Source of the DNA: Burkholderiales bacterium
Lineage (GTDB): Bacteria; Pseudomonadota; Gammaproteobacteria; Burkholderiales; Usitatibacteraceae
Direction of reading: 5' to 3'
DNA: 39,162 nucleotides
NCBI GenBank assembly: GCA_025360815.1
Contig: JANYBL010000099.1
Coordinates: 1 to 39,162, forward strand
A program made the translations under genes and the position numbers. Below are positions 26,429-34,749 of the stretch, piece by piece (the stretch's first letter is position 1; every line of letters starts with the position of its first letter). The notes below the pieces were generated by a model. It ran no database searches. It was given only the letters and a program-made list of their open reading frames with translations, and was not told the DNA's origin.

Positions 26429-27377
26429 TGCGGTGGTCGTGTTTGGGTTCAAGCTTGTGGCCATGTTCATGACTATGATCGTGCTCACAATCGTGATGGT
26501 CGTGGCGCGCAGGCGTATTTGCTTTCGCGTATTTGCCAACGGCCGTAATTAATCGCGTGATGTCATTTTGCAAATTGGCGAAGTTTTCGTTGGGCTCTCG
26601 GGTCTTTTCGTTCATGTAAAGTTTGCGGTTAACTTCGATTTGCAGTGAGTGTTTATGCTCTGCTGGGTCGGAATAGGCACGCACTAATTCCACACCCTTG
26701 TAGGGATCATTCACCTTCACCTCATAGCCAAAACCGCGCAGCGTAAGCGCAACGAACGCGGTGAATTCGGGCGAGCAGGTTGTGCCGTCGCGATCACCCA
26801 GCACGAACTCCGCGCGCGGCTTGCCTGGACCTTCTTCGGCGACTAAGCCTGAAACCGCGGGCATTGAATGACAATTGATATGCCACACTGCACCATAGTG
26901 TTTGTGCGTGTTGTTAATCGCATCGCGCACCGCCTTGTGATACGGCGAATAGCAGCCTGCGATGCGGGCTTGCACTTCGGCTACGGTTAATTTACGGTCA
27001 TAGATATCTTCGCCCGTATCAAGCTTGCGCCACACCAAGCCGATGCCTTTTTCGGTTTTCTTGGACGTGTTGATCGGGCCAGGCCACGCTTCGGATAATA
27101 GCGCTTGATCGATATCGAGCAACGAGCGGTTGCAATCAATATAGCTGCGCGGAAAGTTGGCCGCAATCAGCGTTGCGCCACTAGCGGGCGCAGAAACGTA
27201 GAGCTTTTCGACATGCGTATCTTCGGCCATCCGCAATGTGGAATGCGCAACCACAAAACCGAAATCATCTGGATAATGCGTGCCGCTGTGGGGCGAGTCG
27301 AAGACGACAGGAATGTCAACATCGTGGTCAGTAGCGGAAGGCGTAATGATGACCGGCGTGAAATGGGTTTGCGACAT
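26412..27377 (-). CDS. N-formylglutamate amidohydrolase-family enzyme with His-rich tail
   Basis: This is a 321-residue FGase-family protein; characterised members hydrolyse N-formyl-L-glutamate to glutamate and formate. The N-terminal signature VVFDSPHSGTHYPDDF (about 24-39), IDCNRSLLDID, YSPYHKAV and WHINCHSMPAVSG agree with the family. The last 32 residues (290-321) are not part of the usual fold: they hold 12 His mixed with Asp and Glu (HDHSHEHGHK and KHDHRNDHKH), a metal-binding look. No other hut genes are near, so histidine catabolism is not indicated. The downstream overlapping gene is an aspartoacylase-like hydrolase, suggesting a shared N-acyl amino-acid pathway. The ribosome site is weak. 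Confidence 0.84.
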   Translation of the reverse strand: MSQTHFTPVIITPSATDHDVDIPVVFDSPHSGTHYPDDFGFVVAHSTLRMAEDTHVEKLYVSAPASGATLIAANFPRSYIDCNRSLLDIDQALLSEAWPGPINTSKKTEKGIGLVWRKLDTGEDIYDRKLTVAEVQARIAGCYSPYHKAVRDAINNTHKHYGAVWHINCHSMPAVSGLVAEEGPGKPRAEFVLGDRDGTTCSPEFTAFVALTLRGFGYEVKVNDPYKGVELVRAYSDPAEHKHSLQIEVNRKLYMNEKTREPNENFANLQNDITRLITAVGKYAKANTPARHDHHDCEHDHSHEHGHKLEPKHDHRNDHKH

Positions 27378-27626
27378 GATGGTGGCTTTAATTGGTTGTG
27401 TTGGAAATTAGTGATTATGCCACTTCCCCCATCCCAAGCTTTTAGTCTTGCACGGTGGCCACACCGTCTGCCAAGTGAGCAGGGCGTTCGAGATGCACTC
27501 CGAATTGCACTTCGTACCAACGCCGCGCTATCCAGATGCGCCAAATTTGAGCCCTCGCCAATGGGTGGCTTGGGGAGAGAGCTGGGCGAAGTTGTGTGGT
27601 TAAATTCGGAAAAATAGGCGCTAAAG

Positions 27627-28615
27627 TTATTTCAAATCGTTCAAATGACAAGCAGAAAACCATATGGGCGCAATCTCTCGCAGCACCAGCATCGGCTGAT
27701 CGACACTACAACGCGGATGGAAATGACAGCCGCTTGGTGGACTCAGTGGCGATGGTATCTCGCCCTTGATGGCGACAAAAATTTTTTCGCGTATCGAGTC
27801 GGGGCACCTCGGCGAGCAGGGCTCGCGTATAGGGATGATTGGCAGTTGCGAAAATATCATCGGTCGCATCCATCTCGACCACACGTCCCAGATACATAAT
27901 CACCACGCGATCACTCAGATGCCTTACCACGCCGAGATCGTGGCTGATGAATAAATACGTAAGGTTAAATTCGCACCGCAACTCAATAAATAAATTCAAC
28001 ACTTGCGCTTGGATCGAGACGTCGAGTGCGGCAACGGCCTCATCACAAACTAAAATTCGGGCTTCACAGCCAGGGCACGGGCGATGCCAATGCGTGCGCG
28101 CTGCCCTCCAGAAAATTGATGTGGAAAGCGTTTCGATAAGCTCGCATCCAAGCCGATTTTTTGCATCAGCTCGGCGACGTAGTCCGCCTTATCATTGGCC
28201 TCGATGATGCCGTGAACCGCCGGCGCTTCGGCAATAATCTCGGTAACGCGAAAGCACGGATTGAGCGAGGCATATGGGTCTTGAAAAATCATTTGCGCTT
28301 GCAATTGCATGGCACGTTTTCGTCTGATGTCATCAAAGCGACAGCACGCCCTCTCCACCAGCGCGCCTCCTCACTTTGCGGGTGAATACCCACGACGATG
28401 CGACCAAGCGTTGACTTCCCACATCCGGATTCGCCAACCAAGCCGACGACCGCGCCGCGATGGATGCCGATCGTTACGCCATCGACAGCGTGAACAGTTT
28501 CGTCGACCATTCCAAACCCCAGCATCTGTGCGCCTCTTCGGGTCACTCTCGAGGTAAAGTCATGCTGTTTGCTGAAGCGCTTTAAAATATTTTTGAGCTC
28601 GAACATATTGTTCAT
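27627..28615 (-). pseudogene. DppF/OppF-like ABC transporter ATPase, three frameshifts
   Basis: The reading frame starts at ATG 28615 and includes Walker A (GLVGESGCGKSTLGR) before a break at a four-base homopolymer at 28317-28320, one base short. A second frame carries QMIFQDPYASLNP and the signature FSGGQRARIGIARALA, then breaks at 28052-28055, also one base short. A third frame carries LVCDEAVAALDVSIQAQ, FISHDLGVVRHLSDRV and HPYTRALLAEVP, then breaks at T6 27782-27787, one base long. A last frame supplies the C-terminal IKGEIPSPLSPPSGCHFHPRC to the stop at 27627. All three lesions are in homopolymers, so sequencing error is conceivable. The neighbouring truncated ATPase argues for true decay. 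Confidence 0.85.
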
Positions 28616-28917
28616 AGGCCATTTCCCAAACTTGCTGAACTGACCAAGCTGACCGTAGGATCTGGACAGCGTACTAGTCGATGAGCGTCGCGCGAAGTCA
28701 GTTCAGGCATTGTCTCGCAAACAGCTAGGCGGTATTTGCATCGATCGCGAAAGCCACAGCCTGCGCCGATTGAGAGCAACGACGGCGTCATGCCGGGAAT
28801 TTGTTTGAGCGGTTGACCATGCACGTTGCGGCTCGGGACAGACTCCAACAAGCCTTGCGTATACGGATGCAACGGGGCGTCGAGAATGTCGGCCACGCTG
28901 CCGTACTCGACTACCTT
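28612..28917 (-). pseudogene. DppD/OppD-like ABC ATPase, C-terminal fragment only
   Basis: About 101 codons remain of the first peptide-transporter ATPase. The fragment starts KVVEYGSVADILDAPLHPYTQ and continues with LKQIPGMTPSLLSIGAGCGF and DRCKYRLAVC, the Cys-containing oligopeptide-transporter C-terminal domain, to the stop at 28612. Walker A, the signature motif and Walker B are all missing. Its stop overlaps the next ATPase start (28615) as ATGA, the usual dppD-dppF arrangement. Immediately beyond 28917 the sequence becomes coding for a different protein on the other strand. Confidence 0.8.
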
Positions 28918-29130
28918 ATCCGGCATCTTGATGTCGCCGTCCACCTCGACCCGCTCTATTCGGCAGCCTGGAAATTGCTCGGCAAGGCAGCAACGCAATT
29001 GGGCACCACCGGAAGTGCGATCGTGGCGTATACCGCCGGGATTGCAGCGGCATTGGAAAAAAGCGACAAACAGGCAGCAAAGGAAATGACTTTCTTTATG
29101 AAGCGCTTGACGGGACCCGCTGCGCTGTAG
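28918..29130 (+). pseudogene. C-terminal fragment of a TPR protein
   Basis: In frame with the TAG at 29128-29130 the segment reads IRHLDVAVHLDPLYSAAWKL, then LGKAATQLGTTGSAIVAYTA and AKEMTFFMKRL. This is a typical final tetratricopeptide repeat and capping helix. No start or earlier repeats are present: sequence left of 28918 belongs to the opposite-strand ABC ATPase fragment. It is a leftover of a deletion or inversion. Confidence 0.6.
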
Positions 29131-29277
29131 TTATAGTCGCCATTGCCACCGCCCTAGACCTCGCAGGCAGGCCGTGCTTAATGCGTTTTTTGCCTTGCTT
29201 AATGGGGCGTTGAGCGACTGTGCTGCTACAGCATCATTGAGCGCGCACACGATCACACCTTAGGCTTACGGCGATGC

Positions 29278-30447
29278 TCAAGCCGACATTTGCGATTTTA
29301 AAAAAGTTTCGATGGTTTCTGCGTGGATCGTTGAATCGACATAGGCTTCGCCAATTGATCTGAGCAGAATGAGCTTGATCACGCCGGCTTCGTTTTTTTT
29401 GTCGCGACTCATGTGTTTCAGCATGATTTCTGCGTTGATTTTTTTGGGGTGAAACGGTATCGATATGGGTAATTCCGTACGCTCGAGTAGTTGCCGGGTT
29501 CGGCTTACATCGGCGGGCGTGAGATGCCCGCGCTCTTGCGAAAGCTGGACCGCAAGCAACATGCCACAGGCAACCGCCTCTCCATGCAACCACTCGCCGT
29601 AGCCTAGCGCAGTCTCGATGGCATGACCAAACGTGTGTCCCAAATTGAGCAATGCCCGGCCACCTTCTTTGGCGGTTTCACGTTCATCCGCCGCAACCAC
29701 TCGCGCTTTGATTTCACAGGATCGATAGATCGCGTAGGCGAGTGCACAGGCGTCGCGATTGAGGAGCGCATCGATATTGGTTTCAAGCCATGTAAAAAAT
29801 GGCTCGTCCAATATCAACCCGTACTTAATGATCTCTGCCAAGCCTGAGCGGTATTCTCGTTTAGGCAGAGTTTTTAAGGTATCGGTATCGGCCAAAACCA
29901 GCTGGGGCTGATAAAACGCGCCGATCATATTTTTTCCGCGCGGGTGGTTGATCGCGGTTTTGCCGCCGACGGATGAGTCGACTTGTGCCAATAGCGTTGT
30001 GGGAATTTGAACAAACGGGATGCCGCGTTGATAGGTTGCGGCGGCATATCCTGCAATATCGCCAATTACGCCGCCGCCCAGGGCCAACATAGTTGTTTTA
30101 CGGTCGACGGCATGCTCTAGTAACGTATCGTAAATGATGTTGAGGGTAGCACCGTCTTTAAATGATTCGCCGTCAGGCAAAATGATCGGGAGCACGGTGA
30201 AATGCGCGGCAGTAAGGTGCTCAACTAGCGCTTTCCCATACAACGGCCAGAGTGTTTCGTTGGTGACTAATACCACTCGTGAATGGCGGAGGTGGGGCGA
30301 GAGCAAACGGTCAAGCGCACCGGTTGATAAAACACCCGTCCCGATGTGGATTTGGTAGGATCGTTCTGCCAGCGCCATCGTTAGCGTTCGTGTTGCGCTA
30401 CTCGGGCTATTAGGGGCGCTTGACGATTTTTGTGGCAGCGATGTCAT
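29278..30447 (-). CDS. aroB: 3-dehydroquinate synthase
   Basis: This is a 389-residue AroB, second step of the shikimate pathway (DAHP to 3-dehydroquinate, NAD+ and divalent metal dependent). The NAD-binding segment LALGGGVIGDIAGYAAATY, then PTTLLAQVDSSVGGKTAIN and the metal ligands in GLAEIIKYG and NLGHTFGHAIE are intact. GEAVACGM and MSRDKKN follow. The N-terminus carries about 24 extra Ser/Pro-rich residues relative to family members. An in-frame ATG at 30378 (MALAERSYQI) is an alternative start; neither has a strong ribosome site. It follows aroK by 140 bases on the same strand. Confidence 0.95.
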   Translation of the reverse strand: MTSLPQKSSSAPNSPSSATRTLTMALAERSYQIHIGTGVLSTGALDRLLSPHLRHSRVVLVTNETLWPLYGKALVEHLTAAHFTVLPIILPDGESFKDGATLNIIYDTLLEHAVDRKTTMLALGGGVIGDIAGYAAATYQRGIPFVQIPTTLLAQVDSSVGGKTAINHPRGKNMIGAFYQPQLVLADTDTLKTLPKREYRSGLAEIIKYGLILDEPFFTWLETNIDALLNRDACALAYAIYRSCEIKARVVAADERETAKEGGRALLNLGHTFGHAIETALGYGEWLHGEAVACGMLLAVQLSQERGHLTPADVSRTRQLLERTELPISIPFHPKKINAEIMLKHMSRDKKNEAGVIKLILLRSIGEAYVDSTIHAETIETFLKSQMSA

Positions 30448-30587
30448 TGAAAATAGTGCCCTATTATTTCGGTGGCTGATAATCGGTATTTAATCCCTCA
30501 ATAATGGCATTTTAGCCGTTTGTGTGGGTTTCTATATTTTTAGGCGGCATTGAGGATTACGCTGATAACAAAAACCCATTGGGGGGA

Positions 30588-31115
30588 TTACCAATATCCG
30601 TCTCGTTGAAGTTGGTCAGCAATTTGTTCGGCGAGCTTCGTTGCGTGCTGGCGCCTTGTGTCAATAATGATGTGCGCGGTTTCGTTATAAAGCGGTTCGC
30701 GAATTTGGAACAATTTCCGTAACGCATCTGCAGGATTAGTACCTTGCAATAGTGGGCGTTTGGTATCGCGTGCTGTTCGTACCGCGAGGTCTTCCAAGCT
30801 GGCACGTAAATACACAACGACACCGTTGTCACGCATCAGTCTGCGACTGTCTTCTGACAAAATGGCGCCACCGCCGGTAGCTAGAACCAACCTTTCGTGA
30901 GTAACTAAATCGGCAATAAGTTGAGCTTCGCGCGCTCGAAAGCTTGCCTCGCCTTCAATCTCGAAAATCGTTGCAATTGAAACACCCGTACGGGTCACGA
31001 TCTCTTGGTCAGCATCGATGAAAGTCAATCCTAAACGCTTCGTCAGCGCTTTGCCTAAGGTGCTTTTACCTGCCCCTGGCATACCGATTAGGAAAATATT
31101 GTGTCGCGTGTTCAT
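30588..31115 (-). CDS. aroK: Shikimate kinase
   Basis: This is a 175-residue shikimate kinase, which phosphorylates shikimate with ATP. P-loop GMPGAGKST (11-19), Mg/shikimate-binding Asp34 and Asp36 (FIDADQEIV), Arg of FRAREAQL and the TGGGAIL glycine loop are all present. The lid ARDTKRPLLQG is also intact. It is the usual partner of aroB downstream of the pil operon. A terminator between pilQ and aroK suggests it also has its own promoter in the 290-base gap. Confidence 0.96.
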   Translation of the reverse strand: MNTRHNIFLIGMPGAGKSTLGKALTKRLGLTFIDADQEIVTRTGVSIATIFEIEGEASFRAREAQLIADLVTHERLVLATGGGAILSEDSRRLMRDNGVVVYLRASLEDLAVRTARDTKRPLLQGTNPADALRKLFQIREPLYNETAHIIIDTRRQHATKLAEQIADQLQRDGYW

Positions 31116-31313
31116 TTCACGGTGTCATGAGATTAGCGCAATGCATTAGAAATGGCACGGCGTCCAAGAGCCGTAATAGTTGTTTTTGCGCAGAAGTAAT
31201 CAGATTTCATCGTAACGCAGCGCCTGCCCAATATGGCGCCTTGCAGTATCGGGGCAGAGATCTTCTTCATTGCTTCTTGCAGACATGTTCTTGAAATGCC
31301 CGCAGCCTGTCAG

Positions 31314-31346
31314 AAAACAAAACGGGGCGCTAACAACAGCGCCCCG
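31314..31346 (-). terminator. Rho-independent terminator after pilQ
   Basis: Read leftward, a 9-bp stem CGGGGCGCT/AGCGCCCCG (31338-31346 paired with 31323-31331) with a 6-base loop is followed by TTTTGTTTTC. It lies about 60 bases past the pilQ stop and should end the pilMNOPQ message before aroK. Confidence 0.85.
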
Positions 31347-31406
31347 AGAAGGTGGAATAAATTATTGTTATTTTATCAATCGCTCGTTCAAGCCAGATTG
31401 TGATGC

Positions 31407-33548
31407 TCAGCGAACAGTTAATTGATCTTTAATGATTCTTGGTGTAATGAAGATGAGCAGTTCCGTTTTGTCATCCTGCTTGCTTGTGGTTCTAAACAAA
31501 TTGCCTAGAAACGGGATGTCACCCAAAACAGGGACTTTAGTTATGTCTGTACGTGTAATTTGCTCGTAGATTCCGCCGATGACGGCCGTGTCGCCGTTAT
31601 CGACAACAATTTGAGTTGTAACTTTTCGTGTGTCAATAGACGGAATAGAGCTTGCAGCACCGCCTAAGCCAATTACTGAAACCAATTGTCCTATTGCGTC
31701 TTTCTTGACCTCCAAATCCATAATGATTTTATCATCGGGTGTAATTTGCGGCGTGACGTCCAACGAAAGGATGGCTTGCTTAAATGCAACGGTAGTGCCG
31801 CCACTAGGTGAGGAAGTCAGGTAAGGGATTTCGACGCCTTGAGCAATAACGGCTTTTTTCTTGTCTGCTGTCACTATTCTCGGGCTTGATACCACTTTAC
31901 CCCTATTCTCACTTTCGAGAGCGGAGAGTTCAAGGTTAACAATGTTTCCATTTCCAAGGTTGAGGAATGTTAACGCCAACGAGCCGGCTGCACCGGCAAC
32001 TGGCAAATTAACGTTTAGGTTACCGTTAGGAGTTCCCCCTTTTGCGATGGTGTTTGATGTGCCAAGATCGGCACCAATACCAATATTTCGACCATTCGTA
32101 TTGATCCCTGCGCCCGACCCAAACCGGACACCAAGCTGGCGACTAAACTTGTCATCCGCAATTACGATCCTTGCCTCAATTAGTACTTGCCTGACAGGAA
32201 CGTCAAGCTGACTAATTAAGCGCCGCACCTCTTCCAATCGTGATGGCACGTCTTGTACGAATAGCGTATTTGTTCGTTGATCTTGCGTAGCTGACCCTCG
32301 CTTGGATAGAATTTTTTGCTTATCTCCTGTTAATAGCGCTTGGACATCAGCGGCCTTAGCATATGACACAACAAAAGATTCTGTTCTTAATGGCTCTAGC
32401 TCAACAACTTGCTGCTTGGCTTCAAGCTCAAGCTTTTCCTTTGTCGCCAATTCATCCGCTGGCGCAATGAGCACCACATTGCCGTTTTTCCGTTTGGAGA
32501 GCCCTTTGGATTGCAAAATAATATCCAGCGCCTGATCCCATGGCACATCTTTCAAGCGCAGCGTCAAACTACCGACAACCGTGTCGCTGGCAATAATGTT
32601 CAATCCTGTAAAGTCTGCAATTACCTGTAGTAAGGCACGAACATCAACCGCTTGGAAGTTTAGCGTGAGCTTTTCGCCGCTGTATCCCGGCGTTTGCACT
32701 AGTTTATTAGGGTCTTCCTTAACTGGCTTTATCTCAACGATAAACTGGGTGTCCGTTTGGTAAGCCGAATATTCCCATAAGCCTTGGGGCGAGATGATTA
32801 AACGGGCTGCGCCACCCTGATCAATCACGTCAACCGTTTTGACCGGTGTTGCATAGTCGTTGACATCTAATCGTCGAATTAAATTACGTGGCATGCTGGT
32901 ATTCGCAAAATCAACAATCACATTTCTGCCTTGCTGACGAATATCAATACCAATTCCTACAGACGAAAGATCAACAATGATCCGACCTTCACCGTTGTTG
33001 CCGCGCCTGAAATCAACATCTCTAATACTTTGTCTCGCCGCTGCCGATGCTGGCGCTGGTTCTGCAAATTTGGTCACTAACGCAACATCCTTAACTACAC
33101 CCTGCGGAGCGGAATCGATGGTAACTACCAGTGATTTACCTTCAAGCCTAGTCATGTAAGTCATGGTGCGGGTTAAATTAAACACCATGCGCGTGCGATT
33201 CGCGACCTCAACCACACTTACGGAGCGGACATCGCCTTCGCCAATATCAACGACATTTTTCCCCAAGCCATTGGCAATGTTTGGCAAATCAAGCGCAATG
33301 CGTGCCGGGTTGGTCACGGCAAAGCTTGCTGGCTCTGCTTTGAGCGCCTCTTTGAAATTGATCCGAACAACGACCTTGCCGCTTTGAAGCGCAGACGTAT
33401 TGATCGATTCGAGCTGGTTTTTGTTCGCCTCTTGAGCGGATACTGACAAACTGAGCGCAAAAGCGAGAAGGAGGGCGAAACCGTATGAAAGCGTTCGTTC
33501 AATCCGTTCGTTACGATTAAAAAATGTCGTGGCTTGCGTGGTCATCAT
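31407..33548 (-). CDS. pilQ: Type IV pilus secretin PilQ
   Basis: This is a 713-residue outer-membrane secretin forming the gated pore for type IV pili. The signal peptide (hydrophobic LSYGFALLLAFALSLSVSAQ) is followed by two AMIN domains (about 50-130 and 165-270) that bind peptidoglycan. A secretin N0-like domain follows (LNFQAVDVRALLQVIADFTG to DVPWDQALDIIL), then an N1 domain (FVVSYAKAADVQALL). The secretin barrel (about 460-710) has ENRGKVVSSPRIVT and ends PVLGDIPFLGNLFRT and ELLIFITPRII. Two ATGs stand in tandem: the first overlaps the pilP stop, while GGGAGG is better spaced from the second (33545). Confidence 0.96.
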   Translation of the reverse strand: MMTTQATTFFNRNERIERTLSYGFALLLAFALSLSVSAQEANKNQLESINTSALQSGKVVVRINFKEALKAEPASFAVTNPARIALDLPNIANGLGKNVVDIGEGDVRSVSVVEVANRTRMVFNLTRTMTYMTRLEGKSLVVTIDSAPQGVVKDVALVTKFAEPAPASAAARQSIRDVDFRRGNNGEGRIIVDLSSVGIGIDIRQQGRNVIVDFANTSMPRNLIRRLDVNDYATPVKTVDVIDQGGAARLIISPQGLWEYSAYQTDTQFIVEIKPVKEDPNKLVQTPGYSGEKLTLNFQAVDVRALLQVIADFTGLNIIASDTVVGSLTLRLKDVPWDQALDIILQSKGLSKRKNGNVVLIAPADELATKEKLELEAKQQVVELEPLRTESFVVSYAKAADVQALLTGDKQKILSKRGSATQDQRTNTLFVQDVPSRLEEVRRLISQLDVPVRQVLIEARIVIADDKFSRQLGVRFGSGAGINTNGRNIGIGADLGTSNTIAKGGTPNGNLNVNLPVAGAAGSLALTFLNLGNGNIVNLELSALESENRGKVVSSPRIVTADKKKAVIAQGVEIPYLTSSPSGGTTVAFKQAILSLDVTPQITPDDKIIMDLEVKKDAIGQLVSVIGLGGAASSIPSIDTRKVTTQIVVDNGDTAVIGGIYEQITRTDITKVPVLGDIPFLGNLFRTTSKQDDKTELLIFITPRIIKDQLTVR

Positions 33549-34105
33549 TTACCTCCCGTTCCTTCTACCAGCGGTAGGGCGCTTTCACGTTCTGCCCAAT
33601 CGCCTGCGGTATCTTGAACGATTTCTTTGAGTTTAATTTCAGTGTCAGTAACGTCAGTAATCAAGCCAAAATTCTGGCCGAGGTAATTACCCTTTTTGAT
33701 GCGATATAGCGTTTTGTCTGCTCGAACCAAGGCGTACATCACATTGCCTTGCACAATCGTCCCAACCATTTTGAGTTGTTCCAAAGGATAGGCTTCAAGC
33801 GGTTCTTTTCGGCGATTTAGATCCGGCGCCAAGCCGTTCGCGTTCGCGTCTTGCTTCACGGTCAGTTTTCTAGGCCTAAATGGGTCTGGCAAATCAAATC
33901 CGTCATAAGAGAACGGTTGAAAGGACTGAACCAACGGCAACGGCTCAATCCGGCGCGGGAGCTTCTCTTGATCTTTAACGAATCCACGAAGATCAGCGTA
34001 TCCCTCGCCACAAGATGCCAAAACGACGAGCGGAACGATAGTAAACATTTTCTTTGCTGAAATCAAAATACGTTTCTGCTTAGTTTTTTGGTTAAGGGCT
34101 ATCAT
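33545..34105 (-). CDS. pilP: Type IV pilus inner-membrane lipoprotein PilP
   Basis: This is a 186-residue PilP. The lipobox LASC puts the lipidated Cys near residue 32 after a hydrophobic segment (MFTIVPLVVL). A Pro-rich disordered stretch includes FSYDGFDLPDPFRPRKL. The C-terminal HR domain (EAYPLEQLKMVGTI, YALVRADKTLYRIKKGNYLG, ITDVTDTEIKLKEIV) is the beta-sandwich that contacts the PilQ N0 domain. It overlaps pilO and pilQ by 4 bases each. Confidence 0.95.
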   Translation of the reverse strand: MIALNQKTKQKRILISAKKMFTIVPLVVLASCGEGYADLRGFVKDQEKLPRRIEPLPLVQSFQPFSYDGFDLPDPFRPRKLTVKQDANANGLAPDLNRRKEPLEAYPLEQLKMVGTIVQGNVMYALVRADKTLYRIKKGNYLGQNFGLITDVTDTEIKLKEIVQDTAGDWAERESALPLVEGTGGK

Positions 34106-34749
34106 TTGCCGCCCGCCTTTGCTTTGGCTGCTTCGCGGGATGCTTTACGTTGCGAATCAATTTCATCTTGGTCCAAGTACCGGTAGGTTTTGGCCACGGC
34201 TTCCATCGCAAGCGTGCTGTCTTTAAGAATGTCGACCTTCAAATCGTTTAACAATACGATTCTGGGAAGTTTCGAGATATCACTCGCAAACGCACCTAGA
34301 TCGTGATAGTTGCCCACAACTTTTAAGTTAATCGGTCGCTCCGCATAGAATTCTGTAAAGTTTTCGGTTGGAGTCGGCTTAAATAAATCGAACTGTAAAC
34401 CGCGCCCCAATCCTGCTTGGTTAATGTCAATAATTAGCGCATCGACTTCAGATTTTGTCGGCAGCTGCTTCAGCAGCGCACCGAATGCCTGCTCAATTTC
34501 TGCCCGCTGTTGTTGATAAGCTTCCAAATTAACGGCAAGTTTCTTCTTTTCGATGTATGTATTTTTGAGGTCAGTTTCTTTTTTCTGCTCTTTGTCAAGA
34601 TCTTCAATCTGCCCCTGATAAATCACAAAATAGAGCAACACTAAGATACCAACAAACAGCAGGATGAACCCTGCCAGTTTAAACGGCCAAGGCCAAGCTC
34701 CTGGATTTTTAAAATCGAGTTGTTTGAGATCTTCTAACCACTTATTCAT
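34102..34749 (-). CDS. pilO: Type IV pilus alignment protein PilO
   Basis: This is a 215-residue bitopic inner-membrane protein. One membrane helix (FKLAGFILLFVGILVLLYFVI, about 23-43) is followed by a long coiled coil (QGQIEDLDKEQKKETDLKN to QQQRAEIEQAF) and a periplasmic ferredoxin-like domain (VDALIIDINQAGLGRGLQFDLF to LKVDIL). It dimerises with PilN and links the cytoplasmic PilM platform to PilP/PilQ. It has 4-base overlaps with both neighbours. Confidence 0.95.
   Translation of the reverse strand: MNKWLEDLKQLDFKNPGAWPWPFKLAGFILLFVGILVLLYFVIYQGQIEDLDKEQKKETDLKNTYIEKKKLAVNLEAYQQQRAEIEQAFGALLKQLPTKSEVDALIIDINQAGLGRGLQFDLFKPTPTENFTEFYAERPINLKVVGNYHDLGAFASDISKLPRIVLLNDLKVDILKDSTLAMEAVAKTYRYLDQDEIDSQRKASREAAKAKAGGK

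Noticed and set aside
26429-26539. 37-codon N-terminal extension of the aspartoacylase-like gene
   Set aside because: It lies wholly inside the His-rich coding end of the upstream gene in another frame and has Thr/Ile-rich non-family content; ATG 26428 matches family length better.
27442-27626. Leftward frame ending ARRWYEVQFGVHLERPAHLA near 27480 as a gene remnant
   Set aside because: It looks protein-like but I could not tie it to a family, and the upstream part overlaps the decayed ATPase end; not enough to call.
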